Below are positions 44,600 through 55,191 of a stretch of 64,000 nucleotides of DNA, piece by piece. Within the stretch, counting starts at the first letter, position 1. Each line of letters starts with the position of its first letter. The notes under the pieces are model-generated. The model was not told the DNA's origin, searched no databases, and worked only from the letters and a program-made list of their open reading frames with translations. The stretch comes from Stomoxys calcitrans (Eukaryota > Arthropoda > Insecta > Diptera > Muscidae). The stretch spans positions 185,564,752-185,628,751 of the forward strand of contig NC_081553.1 of assembly GCF_963082655.1 (NCBI RefSeq), written 5' to 3'. Position numbers and translations under genes: made by a program.

Positions 44600-45165
44600 A
44601 AAAGGAAAAGACAGGAGGAGTGGAGAACCCGAGCGGGAGGGAGGGGTGTTGGGGGGGGAGGGGAAAGGCCCGTCCCTAAGCAAGCACGATTCACCTATGC
44701 CGGAGCTTGTGGCACCCCCCGTCGGAACCATCCTGTTCCTTCAACATACCTCAGGAGACTTACCAGAGGAACGTTTGCAAGTTCACCCAGATCACAAAAG
44801 AAACGGCTCCCCAGAAAGGTGAGCCTACGTCTCTGCAGGCACGGACAGGAATACAGCAAGTGCTCAATAGTCTCCTCCTCATCGAGGCAACTTCTACAGA
44901 AGTCATTGTGCGGTATCCCCATGCGCGCCGACATGCGGCCTATGGCCCCTGTCAAAGTACTTACCGACCACTTATCGAACGCAAGCAACTCTCTCGTCAT
45001 CCTCAGGTCGATGACCGGCCATAGCGCCTTCGCAGTCCGGCAACCATCTACGGAGTCCCGCCCTGGACATCCCATCTACTGTGTTCAGTAGCTCGACAAA
45101 TGGCATGTAGACAAGACCGATGACTTGTCCGCCGGCGCAGACGAACCCCTCCTGGGGCACTCGTC
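44600..45165 (-). pseudogene. LINE C-terminal fragment
   Basis: Minus strand: STLTGAIGRMSARMGIPHND, CRSCLDEEETIEHLLYSCPC and RRRLTFLGSRFFCDLGELAN, the zinc-knuckle-like end of RNase H-bearing LINEs of the 26948-29950 family, here with an open frame of about 125 codons to a stop at 44695. GC-rich compared with its surroundings. It immediately follows the Helitron-like 3' end. Confidence 0.8.
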
Positions 45166-45170
45166 TGCCC

Positions 45171-45262
45171 TCAACTTGAATAGCACTGCACTCATTGATA
45201 TGTGAAAATATTGCCCCTATTCCTCAATGGAATGTTCATGGGCAAATTTTGCATTTGCAAGT
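45171..45262 (+). repeat. SINE tail fragment
   Basis: CAACTTGAATAGCACTGCAC, ATTGATATGTGAAAATATTG and ATGTTCATGGGCAAATTTTGC: only the last 90 bp of the SINE. Confidence 0.75.
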
Positions 45263-45459
45263 TAGTTTAAGCACCACACTCAACAATTATAGAAATGTAC
45301 AACAGAACTTCAAATGCCAGATAGGCTAATAATTGCCCATGAAAATGGAGAATTTCGACCATCATCTGTCCTATGTTGGAGAGCGCAATTTTAAATGTAG
45401 GCATTGGCCAACATTTTTGTACAAAGATTATCTTTTCAATAATTCCACGATATACTCAC

Positions 45460-46653
45460 TTTCCATAATATCGCAATACAGCTGCGACATCATATTTTCA
45501 TTCTGCTTCAACTTCTCTTGCATATCATTGATGCTCTTTAAAATTTGATGAGAGCAGCCATAGGAAATTTCCTTTATTGAATTTTGTAGTGATTCCAAAA
45601 TATTATCGGAGATAATATTGAAGAATTCAATACAAGTTCTCTCAAAGGATTTGGACAATTTTCTATGACTCTCCCCATCGAAAAGGTTGCAATTATCTGG
45701 ATTCATTGGGCTGTTAGGTGTTGAAGGCGATCTCCTCGTAGTTTCACCGCCAGCTTTACATTGGCATTCTTCATTCTCACATTCTTCATTGATCACAGCC
45801 AAACAGGGATTACTTTTCAGATGGGAACATGATTGACTGGAGAATTTGGGATAGTTTGATATACGAGTTGTTGCTGCAGAATTGATTTGGCTTTTTTGGT
45901 GATTTGGTCTACTTGTTATTCCCGAATTGGTTGCTATATCTTCATATTGATATTCAGATTTGGGAATTCGACACCGACTATTAGTAGGCGAAAATCTTTT
46001 GGATTTTATGGTGTGCGAAGCTTCGGACCTTTGTTGGAATTTGTCATTTTTCCGCTGACATTGAAAGACCACATTATCATCTAGAATGGCATCGAATATC
46101 TTCTCTTTGGAAGAAATGTAATGTTCACTGCAACTTTTTTGACCCTTGAAGATATTGTTGATATTCTTCAAGTTGTCTTTAGAAGGAATACGATTCTCAT
46201 AGAAGATTCTATCAGCACCAGATTCAATGGGCTGCTTAAAGGCTCCACATTCATTCTTGTTTAATAAGGTTTGCGATTCCTTCACTTCTTCTCTAGATAT
46301 ACTTTTCTTGGGAGCTATAGGATCCGAGGAACAACTTTTGCTTATAAACCCTCCCTTTTCCACCTCAATTTTGGTTCGTTCTTTCTTTTTTGAAGATTTG
46401 CTAACTTTCTTTGGGATATCAGTCTTGACACTAGTAGCATAACTAGGAATCGCTGATAATGGCATCTTGGAAAATGTCATGAATGAACGTTGCTGATTAT
46501 TGCAATAGATTTGTGGACAAGCGCAAGGATCACATGAATTCTTATTGGAGGCATGAAAGCAACATTGCGAGGGCTGTCTGTTCACCTCACCATAGCAACT
46601 ATTAAATTTGTCACATTCAGCAGGACTGCAGAATGGCCGAGGGCCACCATAAC
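45460..46653 (-). CDS. Cys-rich host gene, middle exon (or first exon of a separate gene)
   Basis: About 398 codons. The 3' boundary is a good donor: GAAA|GTGAGTAT on the minus strand (45460/45459), phase 1, joining the acceptor at 40727. The 5' boundary has two options. (a) Acceptor ATTCAG|GTTATGG at 46654/46653, which needs one base and matches the phase-1 donor of 51686-54629; its pyrimidine tract is poor. (b) A start ATG at 46663 with an in-frame stop 21 nt upstream; its Kozak context is weak (C at -3). Early Cys clusters: CCFHASNKNSCDPCACPQIY; a Lys-rich middle (KKVSKSSKKKERTKIEVEK); ECENEECQCK; then a helical, coiled-coil-like end (FFNIISDNILESLQNSIKEI ... INDMQEKLKQNENMMSQLY) that continues into the last exon. 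No family recognised. Confidence 0.75.
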
Positions 46654-46663
46654 CTGAATGCAT

Positions 46664-47049
46664 TTGCTTGCTAATCCTTCAAATGGTTGAACTTTTGTAT
46701 TCGTTTCCGGATGTTCGATAACAACTTTGGTTTGGAATTTTGTGAGATTTGATATTTCATTCGAAATTGGAATTCATTTGCCAGCGGTAAAGAAATTTTG
46801 ATGAAGATCTTTGTTAATTTTGTAGAAATTAAAAAAAAATTAACTTATATGACAAACAATAACAAGAAAACAACAAATTTGAGAACTGTCATCAGCCAGA
46901 GGAACAAATAATGCACAGAAAAAAATTCAACAAAAATTTGTTTAAGATCTTGTAAAGGAAAGACGGTACCTTCGGTCGTCACGAAGGAACATTTATTAAT
47001 GAGAGGTGTAAAGAGTTCGAACCAGCAAGAGTACGAATCAGGTCTGCAG
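46664..47049. other. AT-rich flank, no gene seen
   Basis: Either intron or 5' flank of the middle exon. AT-rich with A-runs; no clear TATA box or repeat. Confidence 0.4.
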
Positions 47050-47300
47050 GGACGCTGAGAGGTGGGCCGACTTGGCTAGTCCTAGAAGTTTAAAGAAAAA
47101 CATCATCCCATTGTTTAGAAGAAAAACGAAGAAGGCTCTAAGATGTTGGTCACCACGTAAATGGGACATGAATCTTTTAATCGGCAACTTTATCTACAGG
47201 ATTTTAATTAGATATTCTTACTCCTTAGTGGACAGTGGTACAGACCTACAGAAATACAGGTTAAGTACGCCGATGGATGGATGTTAGCTGTCGATCACAT
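47050..47300 (+). pseudogene. LINE RT C-terminal fragment
   Basis: LFRRKTKKALRCWSPRKWDM followed by IYRILIRYSYSLVDSG, the degraded equivalent of the segment after YLGV (KATRALYACKKAFG...WGL...YTAVVRPILTYGSLVW). Family as 34830-36990. Confidence 0.6.
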
Positions 47301-47319
47301 TATCACGGGATAATCGAGA

Positions 47320-47625
47320 TGAGGAGGCCACCACAGCGCAGAAATTAGCATGTTCGCATATGACCAAAGTTCGAACGCTATCGAGAAATTCGAATCCTAG
47401 CGAGAAGTTCGAATGCCAGCGAGAACATTAAAAAAACATTTTCAGCGATGTTGTTTCCTAATGCTGGCGACATTTGTGAAGTACTATGCCACGCATAGAA
47501 CCCATGTAAAAACTTCTCTCCATGTATCTCACTGCATTGAGCTTGAACTTGAATCAAACAGCACTCATTGATATGTGAGAAGTTTGCCCTTGTTCCGTAA
47601 TGTAAAGTTCATGGGCAAAATTGTG
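47320..47625 (+). repeat. tRNA-derived SINE, rearranged head
   Basis: AGCATGTTCGCATATGACC head with three successive B-box-like stretches (AAGTTCGAACGCTATCGAGA, AATTCGAATCCTAGCGAGA, AGTTCGAATGCCAGCGAGA), a local triplication of the B-box region at about 47368-47424. Body and tail as other SINEs (TCCTAATGCTGGCGACATTT ... CATTGATATGTGAGAAGTTT). Confidence 0.8.
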
Positions 47626-47639
47626 ACAAAAGGAAATCA

Positions 47640-48560
47640 TGTTAACTTAGCAGAGCTTACCTGAGACGACACTTCAGATCGAGTGCAAAACACCGATGGC
47701 AGGAAAACAATCTTGAATTGACAGAAATCTGGCAAAATTTGGCGAGAATACAAAATGCAGCAACGCGCCAGATAAGAGGCATCGGAAGAAAAGGAGAAAA
47801 AAGAAACGCCTATTCTACAGAACGAAGAAGGAAATGGAAAGATGTGAGTGGGAGCGAATCGAAGACCGGAAATTCTACCGAAGAATTAAACATCAAACCG
47901 ATGGCTTTGGTACAGGCACATCCTTCTGTAGAGTCAAAAAAGGAAATCTGGTAACTGATACAGATAGTATGCTGAGGATATGGAAAGAATATTGTACCCA
48001 ACTGCTAGTGACCGATGTTGGCGGCGAAGAGGATACCGCAGATGAATCCCTGATGATGGTATAGAATGTTCACCTTCTAGTCAGAATGAGGTCCAAATAG
48101 CTGTGACAGGACTAAAGACCAACTAGGCAGCAGCAGCCGATGGGTTACCCGCTGAACCATTTAAGACCGGAGGTGACACGTTGATAAAGCGTATGCATCA
48201 GCTTATCTGCAATCTAGATAGGAGAACGCATTTCCGATGATTGGCAGGAAAACAGACAATACGGAATGTTCCAACTACAGAGGAATAAAGCTCCCCCTCC
48301 CCACCTTCACATACAATCTCGAGTGTAATGTGTGAAAGATTAAAAAAAATTAAAGTCAATGAGATAATTGGACTCTATCAATGCGGCTTTAGATCTTTTA
48401 AATCCACCATAGACCAGATATTCACGCTGGGCCCCTATTCACACTGCGCCAAATCCTGGCAAAGACCTGAGAAGGACAAATCAACACCTACCATCTCTTA
48501 CTTAACTTCAAAGACTCTTCTGATAGTGCTATAGGTTCGAAGATATCATGCCATATCTGA
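47640..48560 (+). pseudogene. RTE-clade LINE, linker and early RT fragment
   Basis: Motifs of an RTE-type LINE between endonuclease and RT: RKFYRRIKHQTDGFGTGTSF, VKKGNLVTDTDSMLRIWKEY, then in other frames a KAAAADGLP-like block, GGDTLIKRMHQLIC, NYRGIKL-type remains (AACTACAGAGGAATAAAGCT at 48271) and IGLYQCGFRSFKSTIDQIFT (48370-48425). Frameshifts and stops throughout. Probably a different copy from 25795-26577. Confidence 0.78.
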
Positions 48561-48569
48561 GTTAGGTAT

Positions 48570-49145
48570 CCCTGCAAAATTAATAGGACTCTGAAGGGGG
48601 GTCTGAACAATGGGGCTTTTAACAATGTACGGACCGACACACTGATCCAATCCTTAAAGTAGTACCGAGTGGATCCGGTCCTTAGAGACTGGATAATCCA
48701 TATGCTAAGGAACAGGTTGAAGTGTATGAAGGAGATTAACGCCTTCTCTGAGGATGGCGCGATCCCCATTCTTTGGGTGCCGGGTCATAGCGGTGTAAGA
48801 GGAAGTAAGAAGGAGTATTTATGCAAGAGCCGGTGCCACACGTCCTGTCACTGAGACTCTCTTCTCGATACCGCTGATTGTCCGCGACTGCCGACTCTCA
48901 GCTAAGTTCCTCGTAACAGCAATGAACACCACACAGATCGGACCTCAATGTTCTAGCCTGTGTGGTGGTCTCATCATATTCCCCACCCGGGGAGACGTTA
49001 GAGACGTTAGAGCATTTCCTATGCCATTGCCCGGCTTTCGCTGCTAACATACACGGGCTCTTAGGTGGAAATACAATACCAGACTTGAATCAACATAGGT
49101 GCGTGCTACAGTAAACAATTTGGGATTTTGTAAACAGCACGAAAT
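48570..49145 (+). pseudogene. LINE fragment, internally deleted (RT joined to RNase H end)
   Basis: GAFNNVRTDTLIQSLK and DWIIHMLRNR (RT palm A and following helix) run directly into AIPILWVPGHSGVRG (RNase H end), so about 1.5 kb of RT and RNase H is missing. Then EHFLCHCPAFAAN and STKF as in the 34830-36990 family. Ends just before a DINE-1-like 3' end. Confidence 0.72.
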
Positions 49146-49162
49146 TCCAGACTTAGATTTTC

Positions 49163-51434
49163 TTTTTATACCCACCACCGAAGGATGGTCCTTTTGTCAT
49201 TCCGTTTGCAACACATCGAAATATCCATTTCCGATCCTATAAAGCATATATATTCTTGATCAGCGTAAAAATTTAAGACGATATAGCCATGACCGTCCTT
49301 CTGTCCGTCTGTCACGCTACAGTCTTTAAATAAAAGAGATATTGAGCTGAAACTTTGCACAGATTCTTTTTTTGTCCATAAGCAGGTTAAGTTCGAAGAT
49401 GGGATATATCGTACTATATCTTGATATAGCCCCCATATAGACCGATCCGCCGATGTAGGGTCTTAGGTCCATAAAAGCCACATTTATTATCCGATTTTGC
49501 TGAAATTTGAGACAGTGAGTTGTGTTAGGTTCTTCGAAAACTTTCTGCAATTTGGCTCAGATCGGTACAGATTTGGATATAGCTGTTATATAGATCGATC
49601 CGCCGATTGAAGGACTTGGGTCCATAAAAGGCGCATTAATTGTCCGATTTCGCAGAAATTTGGTACAGTGAGTTGTCTTAGGCTCCTTGACATCTTCTTG
49701 TAATATGGCACAGATCCGTTCAGACTTGCATATAGCTGCCATATAGACCGATCTTTTGATATAAGGTTTCGGGCTCATAAAAGGCGCATTTATTGTCCGA
49801 TTACGCCGAACATTGTGATAGCAAGTTTTGCTAAACCCTTCAATATTCTTCTTCAATTTGGCTCAGATCGGATCAGATTTGGATATAGCTGCCATATAGA
49901 CCGATCTTTTGATATAAGGTTTCGGGCTCATAAAAGGTACATTTATTGTCCGATTCCGCCGAAATTCGGGACAGTGGGTTAGGTTAGGGCCTTCGATATC
50001 CCTCCTCAATTTGGCACAGATCAGTCCAGATTCGCATATAAAGGGTGATTTTTTTTGAGGTTAGGATTTTCATGCATTAGTATTTGACAGATTACGTGGG
50101 ATTTCAGACATGGTGTCAAAGAGAAAGATGCTCAGTATGCTTTGACATTTCATCATGAATAGACTTACTAACGAGCAACGCTTGCAAATCATTGAATTTT
50201 ATTACCAAAATCAGTGTTCGGTTCGAAATGTGTTCATTCACCGTAACGTTGCGTCCAACAGCATCTTTGAAAAAATACGGTCCAATGATTCCACCAGCGT
50301 ACAAACCACACCAAACAGTGCATTTTTCGGGATGCATGGGCAGTTCTTGAACGGCTTCTGGTTGCTCTTCACTCCAAATGCGGCAATTTTGCTTATTTAC
50401 GTAGCCATTCAACCAGAAATGAGCCTCATCGCTGAACGGTGAATGAACACATTTCGAACCGAACACTGATTTTGGTAATAAAATTCAATGATTTGCAAAC
50501 GTTGCTCGTTAGTAAGTCTATTCATGATGAAATGTCAAAGCATACTGAGCATCTTTCTCTTTGACACCATGTCTGAAATCCCACGTGATCTATCAAATAC
50601 TAATGCATGAAAATCCTAATCTCAAAAAAATCACCCTTTAGCTGCCATATGGTCCGACTTCTTGATATAAGGTTTGGGCCTATAAAAGGCGCATTTATTG
50701 TCAGATTTCCCCGAAATTTGGGACAGTGAGTTGCATTAGGTTCTTCGACAACTTTCTGCGATTTGGCTCAGATCGGTTCAGATTTGGAAATAGCTGCCAT
50801 ATAGATCGACCTCGTGATATAAGGTTTTGGGCTTATAAAAGGCGCTTTTATTATCCGATTTCGCCGAAATTTGGGACAGTGAGTTGTGTTAGGTTCTTCG
50901 TCAACTTTCTGCAATTTGGCCCAGATCGGTACAGATTTGGACATAGCTGCCATATAGACCGATCTCTTGATTTAAAGTCTTAGGCCCATAAAAGACGTAT
51001 TGATTATCCGATTTGGACGAAATTTGAAGCAATGAGTTATGTTAGGCCTCTCAACATAGATCGGTCCAGATTTAGATATGCCATATAGACCAATCTCTCG
51101 GTTTAAGGTTTTGGGGCCATAAAAGACGAATTCATTGTCCGATGTCGCCGAAATTTGATACAGTGACTTATGTTAGGCGTTTCGATATCCGTGTCGTATA
51201 TGGTTCAGGTTGGATATAACTACGAAAAAACCAATATTTTGTTCTACAAAATTGAACAATGACTTATACTTATTAGCCAAATTTGGTCCAAAACTGACCA
51301 TATTCCGATATAGCTGATATGGGGCATAAATTTTGTATTTTTCAACCGATTATGATGAAATGTGGTTCACATATATACCCGAGGTGGTGGGTTTCAAAGT
51401 TCGATCCGGTTGAACTTAACGTCTGTTTACATGT
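49163..51434 (-). repeat. DINE-1-like element (subfamily 2) split by a rosa insertion
   Basis: 3' end at 49163 (TTTATACCCACCACCGAAGG), short GTCC/GTCT stretch at about 49293-49312, 5' end near 51390-51434 (GAGGTGGTGGGTTTCAAAGT, degenerate palindrome). About nine units with GATATAGCTGCCATATAGAC. A rosa fold-back element has inserted at a TA inside one unit: removal of 50041-50640 restores GCATATAGCTGCCATATGG. Confidence 0.88.
50041..50638. mobile_element. Rosa-type fold-back element, copy 3 (nested)
   Basis: 598 bp. Arms 50041-50243 and 50437-50638 are inverted copies of about 203 bp; the loop 50244-50436 holds the reversed catalytic-core fragment. A TA target duplication (50039-50040 and 50639-50640) is confirmed by the host repeat on both sides. 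Near identity to 4360-4964 and 9049-9652 suggests recent spread of this exact structure. Confidence 0.92.
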
Positions 51435-51685
51435 TCGATGTTAAATTTTAGTATTTGGAGTGTACAACAATCCGTTTACTGACTCTTTCCAACCCAAACT
51501 ATTATTCACTTCCACATGTTTTACCCTACACAACAACTGTGTAACAATGTGATGAGTTCTCAACCGATCTTCTTTCGGCACAAATTATTGTATTATGACT
51601 TGTGATATCATAGCTAAATTTTATAAAAAGCATTTCAGATTATGATATGGTTGTCGTTATTCAGTACTTACTTCATTTTACTTAC

Positions 51686-54629
51686 AATAATTCGAAGCTG
51701 AAGAAATTCCTCTTACAAACTTGTTTTGGCCAGCTTCATCAATTTTAGGGGTGAGCCCTTCTTCCTGTTCTTCTCTTACAAGGGTTTCCTCTCCATTGCT
51801 GCTAAAATTTTGTTGATCCTTTTGATTTTGACTAGTCGTAGATGTTGTAAGAGCATCGCATAACTTCGTCTCTTGACAATATCTCTCATTTGAGCCGCAA
51901 TATATCTGGGGCTTAATTTCAACATATTTACAATACAGCGGTGATACCAAAGGACCATCAAACTTCCTAGTATCACATAATAACAGGGATTGATCCACAA
52001 ACTGGGAACAAGATTTTCGATTCTCACACTCTGGCTGGGGAGAGGGAAAATTGCAAGTATTGATCACCTTTTCACTGGAATAGAAATCTTTCAGAGTAGC
52101 ACAAGAGGCCTGGGATGGGGGAGTAAAATTTCGTTTGCTAATAACACCGCTGCATATGCAACAAATGCTGTATTGAGTAGTGTGAGGATCATGATCATCT
52201 GTGCTGGAAGATTTAACAGTGGCGCCTTGAATTTCCAATGATTGGGGAAGAGTTCTTAACTTCACATCACATTCTTTGGTATAGTTGTCATGCATATAAA
52301 ACATTTCAGAGCAACATTTTAGAAACTTTTCCCAAGAGTTTTGAAGGAAACCAGAAGCTTTGGTTAAAATATCGCGGGAAAATGCCGGGGGTTCTGGGGA
52401 TTGATATGAATGTGATATGGGATTCAGGCTATTAGTAGCTGAGTTGTGATTTTTTATGTTAGCAGAATCAGAGGGGAAGGCCATTGAGAGACTTTTTTTA
52501 GAATCCTTACTCACAGCTGAGGAGAGTTTGGTTTTATGTCTATTCAGAGGCTGTCTTGAAGGATTCCTTACGTTATTGGCGTGCTGTTCTCTTGGGGAGA
52601 ATGTTTTTTTTAAATCGGATTTATTTTCTGTTCCTGGACATAATTTTCTATTATGGCAAAAATTAAAAATTTTGGGAGGATTCTTTCTCTGTGTATGGCT
52701 AACTGATTTTTCGTCATAACGTTTTTCATGAAATTTTTTAAAATTTTGTTGACTAGATGGAAAATGGGATGTTTCTGCCTTGAAGACTAGAGATTGATAT
52801 TGGTTTTCATGCCTGGAATGACCAATTTTGTTGCGCGGAAAATGGTCTGTATGTTTGTCTGGATTTCCATAATCATTCTTTGACTCAGTTCTTTTGAGTA
52901 GCTTATAGTGCTGATATTCCTCCTTTAGAGTATTCTTGGATTCCTTGGGGTCATTAGCGGAAGAAACAAAACATTGGCTGTCTCTGGGACAATGGCAATT
53001 ATTTTGGGATTTATTGCTTAGATGTTTTAAATCTGTCTTCATCTCAGATGGGGTGTTGCTGTAATCCTGTTGACATTGATGATAGTAAACATCCGAATCA
53101 CAAACCAATTGGTGTTTACTTGAATAGCTGCAACGGGTTTTTAATATCAAGTCTGATCGTTGGAAAGGCTTGTATTGTAAGTTTTCTCTACAAATTTTTT
53201 GTTGACAATGGCAATGCTGCTCATATGCAGGGCAGTGTCTGTTACAGAAACTCTGGACATTGCTTGACAAGTCTTTCATATCAGTTCTTCCTTCAAAGTT
53301 CCTCACATCTTTGAAACTTACGGGCTCTGTTGGACATGGAGGATAGCAAGCATGACTCCCTAGTTTAATTGAATTCACGACTTGTTCTTTTTCAACCATT
53401 TTTCCATGGGGAGAGTTATAACAAGACATTGATTTTCCACTTGAAGGGGAATATTTTCTTTTAAAGGATCTTTGAGACATTCTCTCGTTGGAAGCATCGA
53501 CTTCTGTTTGATATTCGCCATTATTCTTTGAAGAATAGTTGTTTGAAGTATTAGTCATGCATATATCAGAGATTTCTTCACCAGTTGAAGTCATGAGTAT
53601 TGGTTCCTCAAACGATCTGCAGCAACTGCAAATATGTTTTACATTCTCCTCAATTGCTGTTGAAGCCATGACTCTTGGTTCTTCAAGGCCTCTACAGCTA
53701 CAGCAATAATGTCTGACATTCTTCTGAGGAATGTTTGAAGGGAGTTCATTTTCAGTAGTAGGACCACAAGTACGAGTTTCTTTACTTGAAACCCATGGCA
53801 TTCCTTTAATATCATTTCCACTTCTCTTGAAATGCCTATCATCATCAAAAGTTCCTCCCAACAAAGTGCATAAAGCCATATAAGGTCTTTCTGATTGAGA
53901 TTCTGTTTTCTTACTCCTTAAATTCTTTTGGCTACCTAGTGGCCTTTGATTGTAGCAGAAATCCTTGCAACTGCTTGATTTTTTGTAACAAAAAGATGCC
54001 GGTGTATAAGATTCCCTAATATGACCTAGGCACAAATTACATTCCCTGCAGATTAGGTTCTCTCCCCCATATAGACCTGGCTTCGTTAAACCCCTGTAAA
54101 GAAGTTCTTCACTGGCATGTATAAACGAATTATCTTCGAATTCTTCCGCAGCTTCTTCTACCCAATCTTCATGGGCACTGCAATAGCTGTCATTATCTGA
54201 ATTCCCAGATTCACCTTGTAAATCATGTATAAACATAAAATCATCTGGAGAATCTTCTCCAGCATATGGATGATGATGTTCCTTATACCAATTCTCTGGA
54301 TTGTTCATTATTCCCTTGCTTTGTTGCTGCGCCGCTTTTCGACATTCAACACATCCCCGCTTAGCAAATGGAGGACGACATTCACACCAGAAATTTGCAT
54401 TGGGCCACAAATGTTCCTTCGTAGCAGCATAATTGCAATAACCTTGCGTTGGATACATATCTTCAACATATTGCTGCCCTTGTTGAGGAATGCATTTTGT
54501 ATCTGCTATTCCGTTGGCTGTGGTTGCCACTTGGTATCCCATTCGCTCCCATTTCAAGTCTCGGCAACTTAGGCGAGCTGGACAACTTTTTGAACGTTGG
54601 GGAGCCAAAGATGTTAGAGAACATGCCAT
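51686..54629 (-). CDS. Large Cys/His/Ser-rich host protein, first coding exon
   Basis: A single open frame of 981 codons plus one base, ATG at 54629 with stops and AT-rich sequence upstream. The ORF runs on for only two codons past a strong donor, TATT|GTAAGTAA (51686/51685), so I end the exon there in phase 1. Protein features: CECRPPFAKRGCVECRK (residues 82-98), an acidic stretch about 153-167, ICRECNLCLGH (193-203), and an internal repeat, HYCCSCRGLEEPRVMAST (308-324) and HICSCCRSFEEPILMTST (332-349). After that come many scattered Cys/His pairs, long Ser/Asn/Lys-rich disordered stretches and an ICCICSGVI motif near the C-terminal third. No signal peptide or membrane segment. I recognise no family. 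A rapidly evolving structural or scaffold protein is possible but unproven. Confidence 0.85.
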
Positions 54630-54837
54630 TGCTTAATTTAGTGGAAAATTTTTTTATAATAAATTCGAAAATTTTGTTATTTTAAGTAATTTTTGTAACG
54701 TAAAATTTTGTTTTGATGTTTTCAGAAAGTTTTTATTAAAAATTTCTGGGAATATTTTTTTTGACTTTTGTTCTCCTAAAATCAATCTTATGAAAACATT
54801 TTACAGTGAAGTCTTCAGGAATTTCTACTCCTAACCA

Positions 54838-55180
54838 ATTGCAAAATTTTGAACAAATCAGGTAATAATAGCGCTCTTTAGAGGCTCAAGGAGTCAAATC
54901 GGAAGATCGGCTTACAAGGGAAATATATCAGGTTATGGTCCGATTTGAGCCATACTTAGCACTAGTATAGTAAATCGTATGCAAGTACCATGTGAATGTT
55001 TTAGAGTGCTCACTATAAAAGCTCCAGAAGTCGAATCTGGAGATGAATTTATATGGGAGCTAAAATAAGTTATGGGCTGATTTGGTCCATTAAGAGTCAC
55101 AACCGACTTACGATAGAAGAAGTATTTGTGCAAAATTTCAAGCGACTATCCTTACTTCTTCGAAAGTTAGCGTGCGAACG
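54838..55180 (+). repeat. DINE-1-like fragment
   Basis: Starts within a unit (AAATCAGGTAATAATAGCGC), has two units and the post-array block (AGAAGTATTTGTGCAAAATT, TTCGAAAGTTAGCGTGC), and stops before the microsatellite. About 200 bp upstream of the large exon's ATG; the sequence between (54630-54837) is AT-rich. Confidence 0.75.
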
Positions 55181-55191
55181 TCACGAATATA

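Noticed and set aside
51776..54685. Other frames on both strands inside the large Cys-rich exon
   Set aside because: Shadows of the 981-codon frame, which alone has a sensible start and donor.
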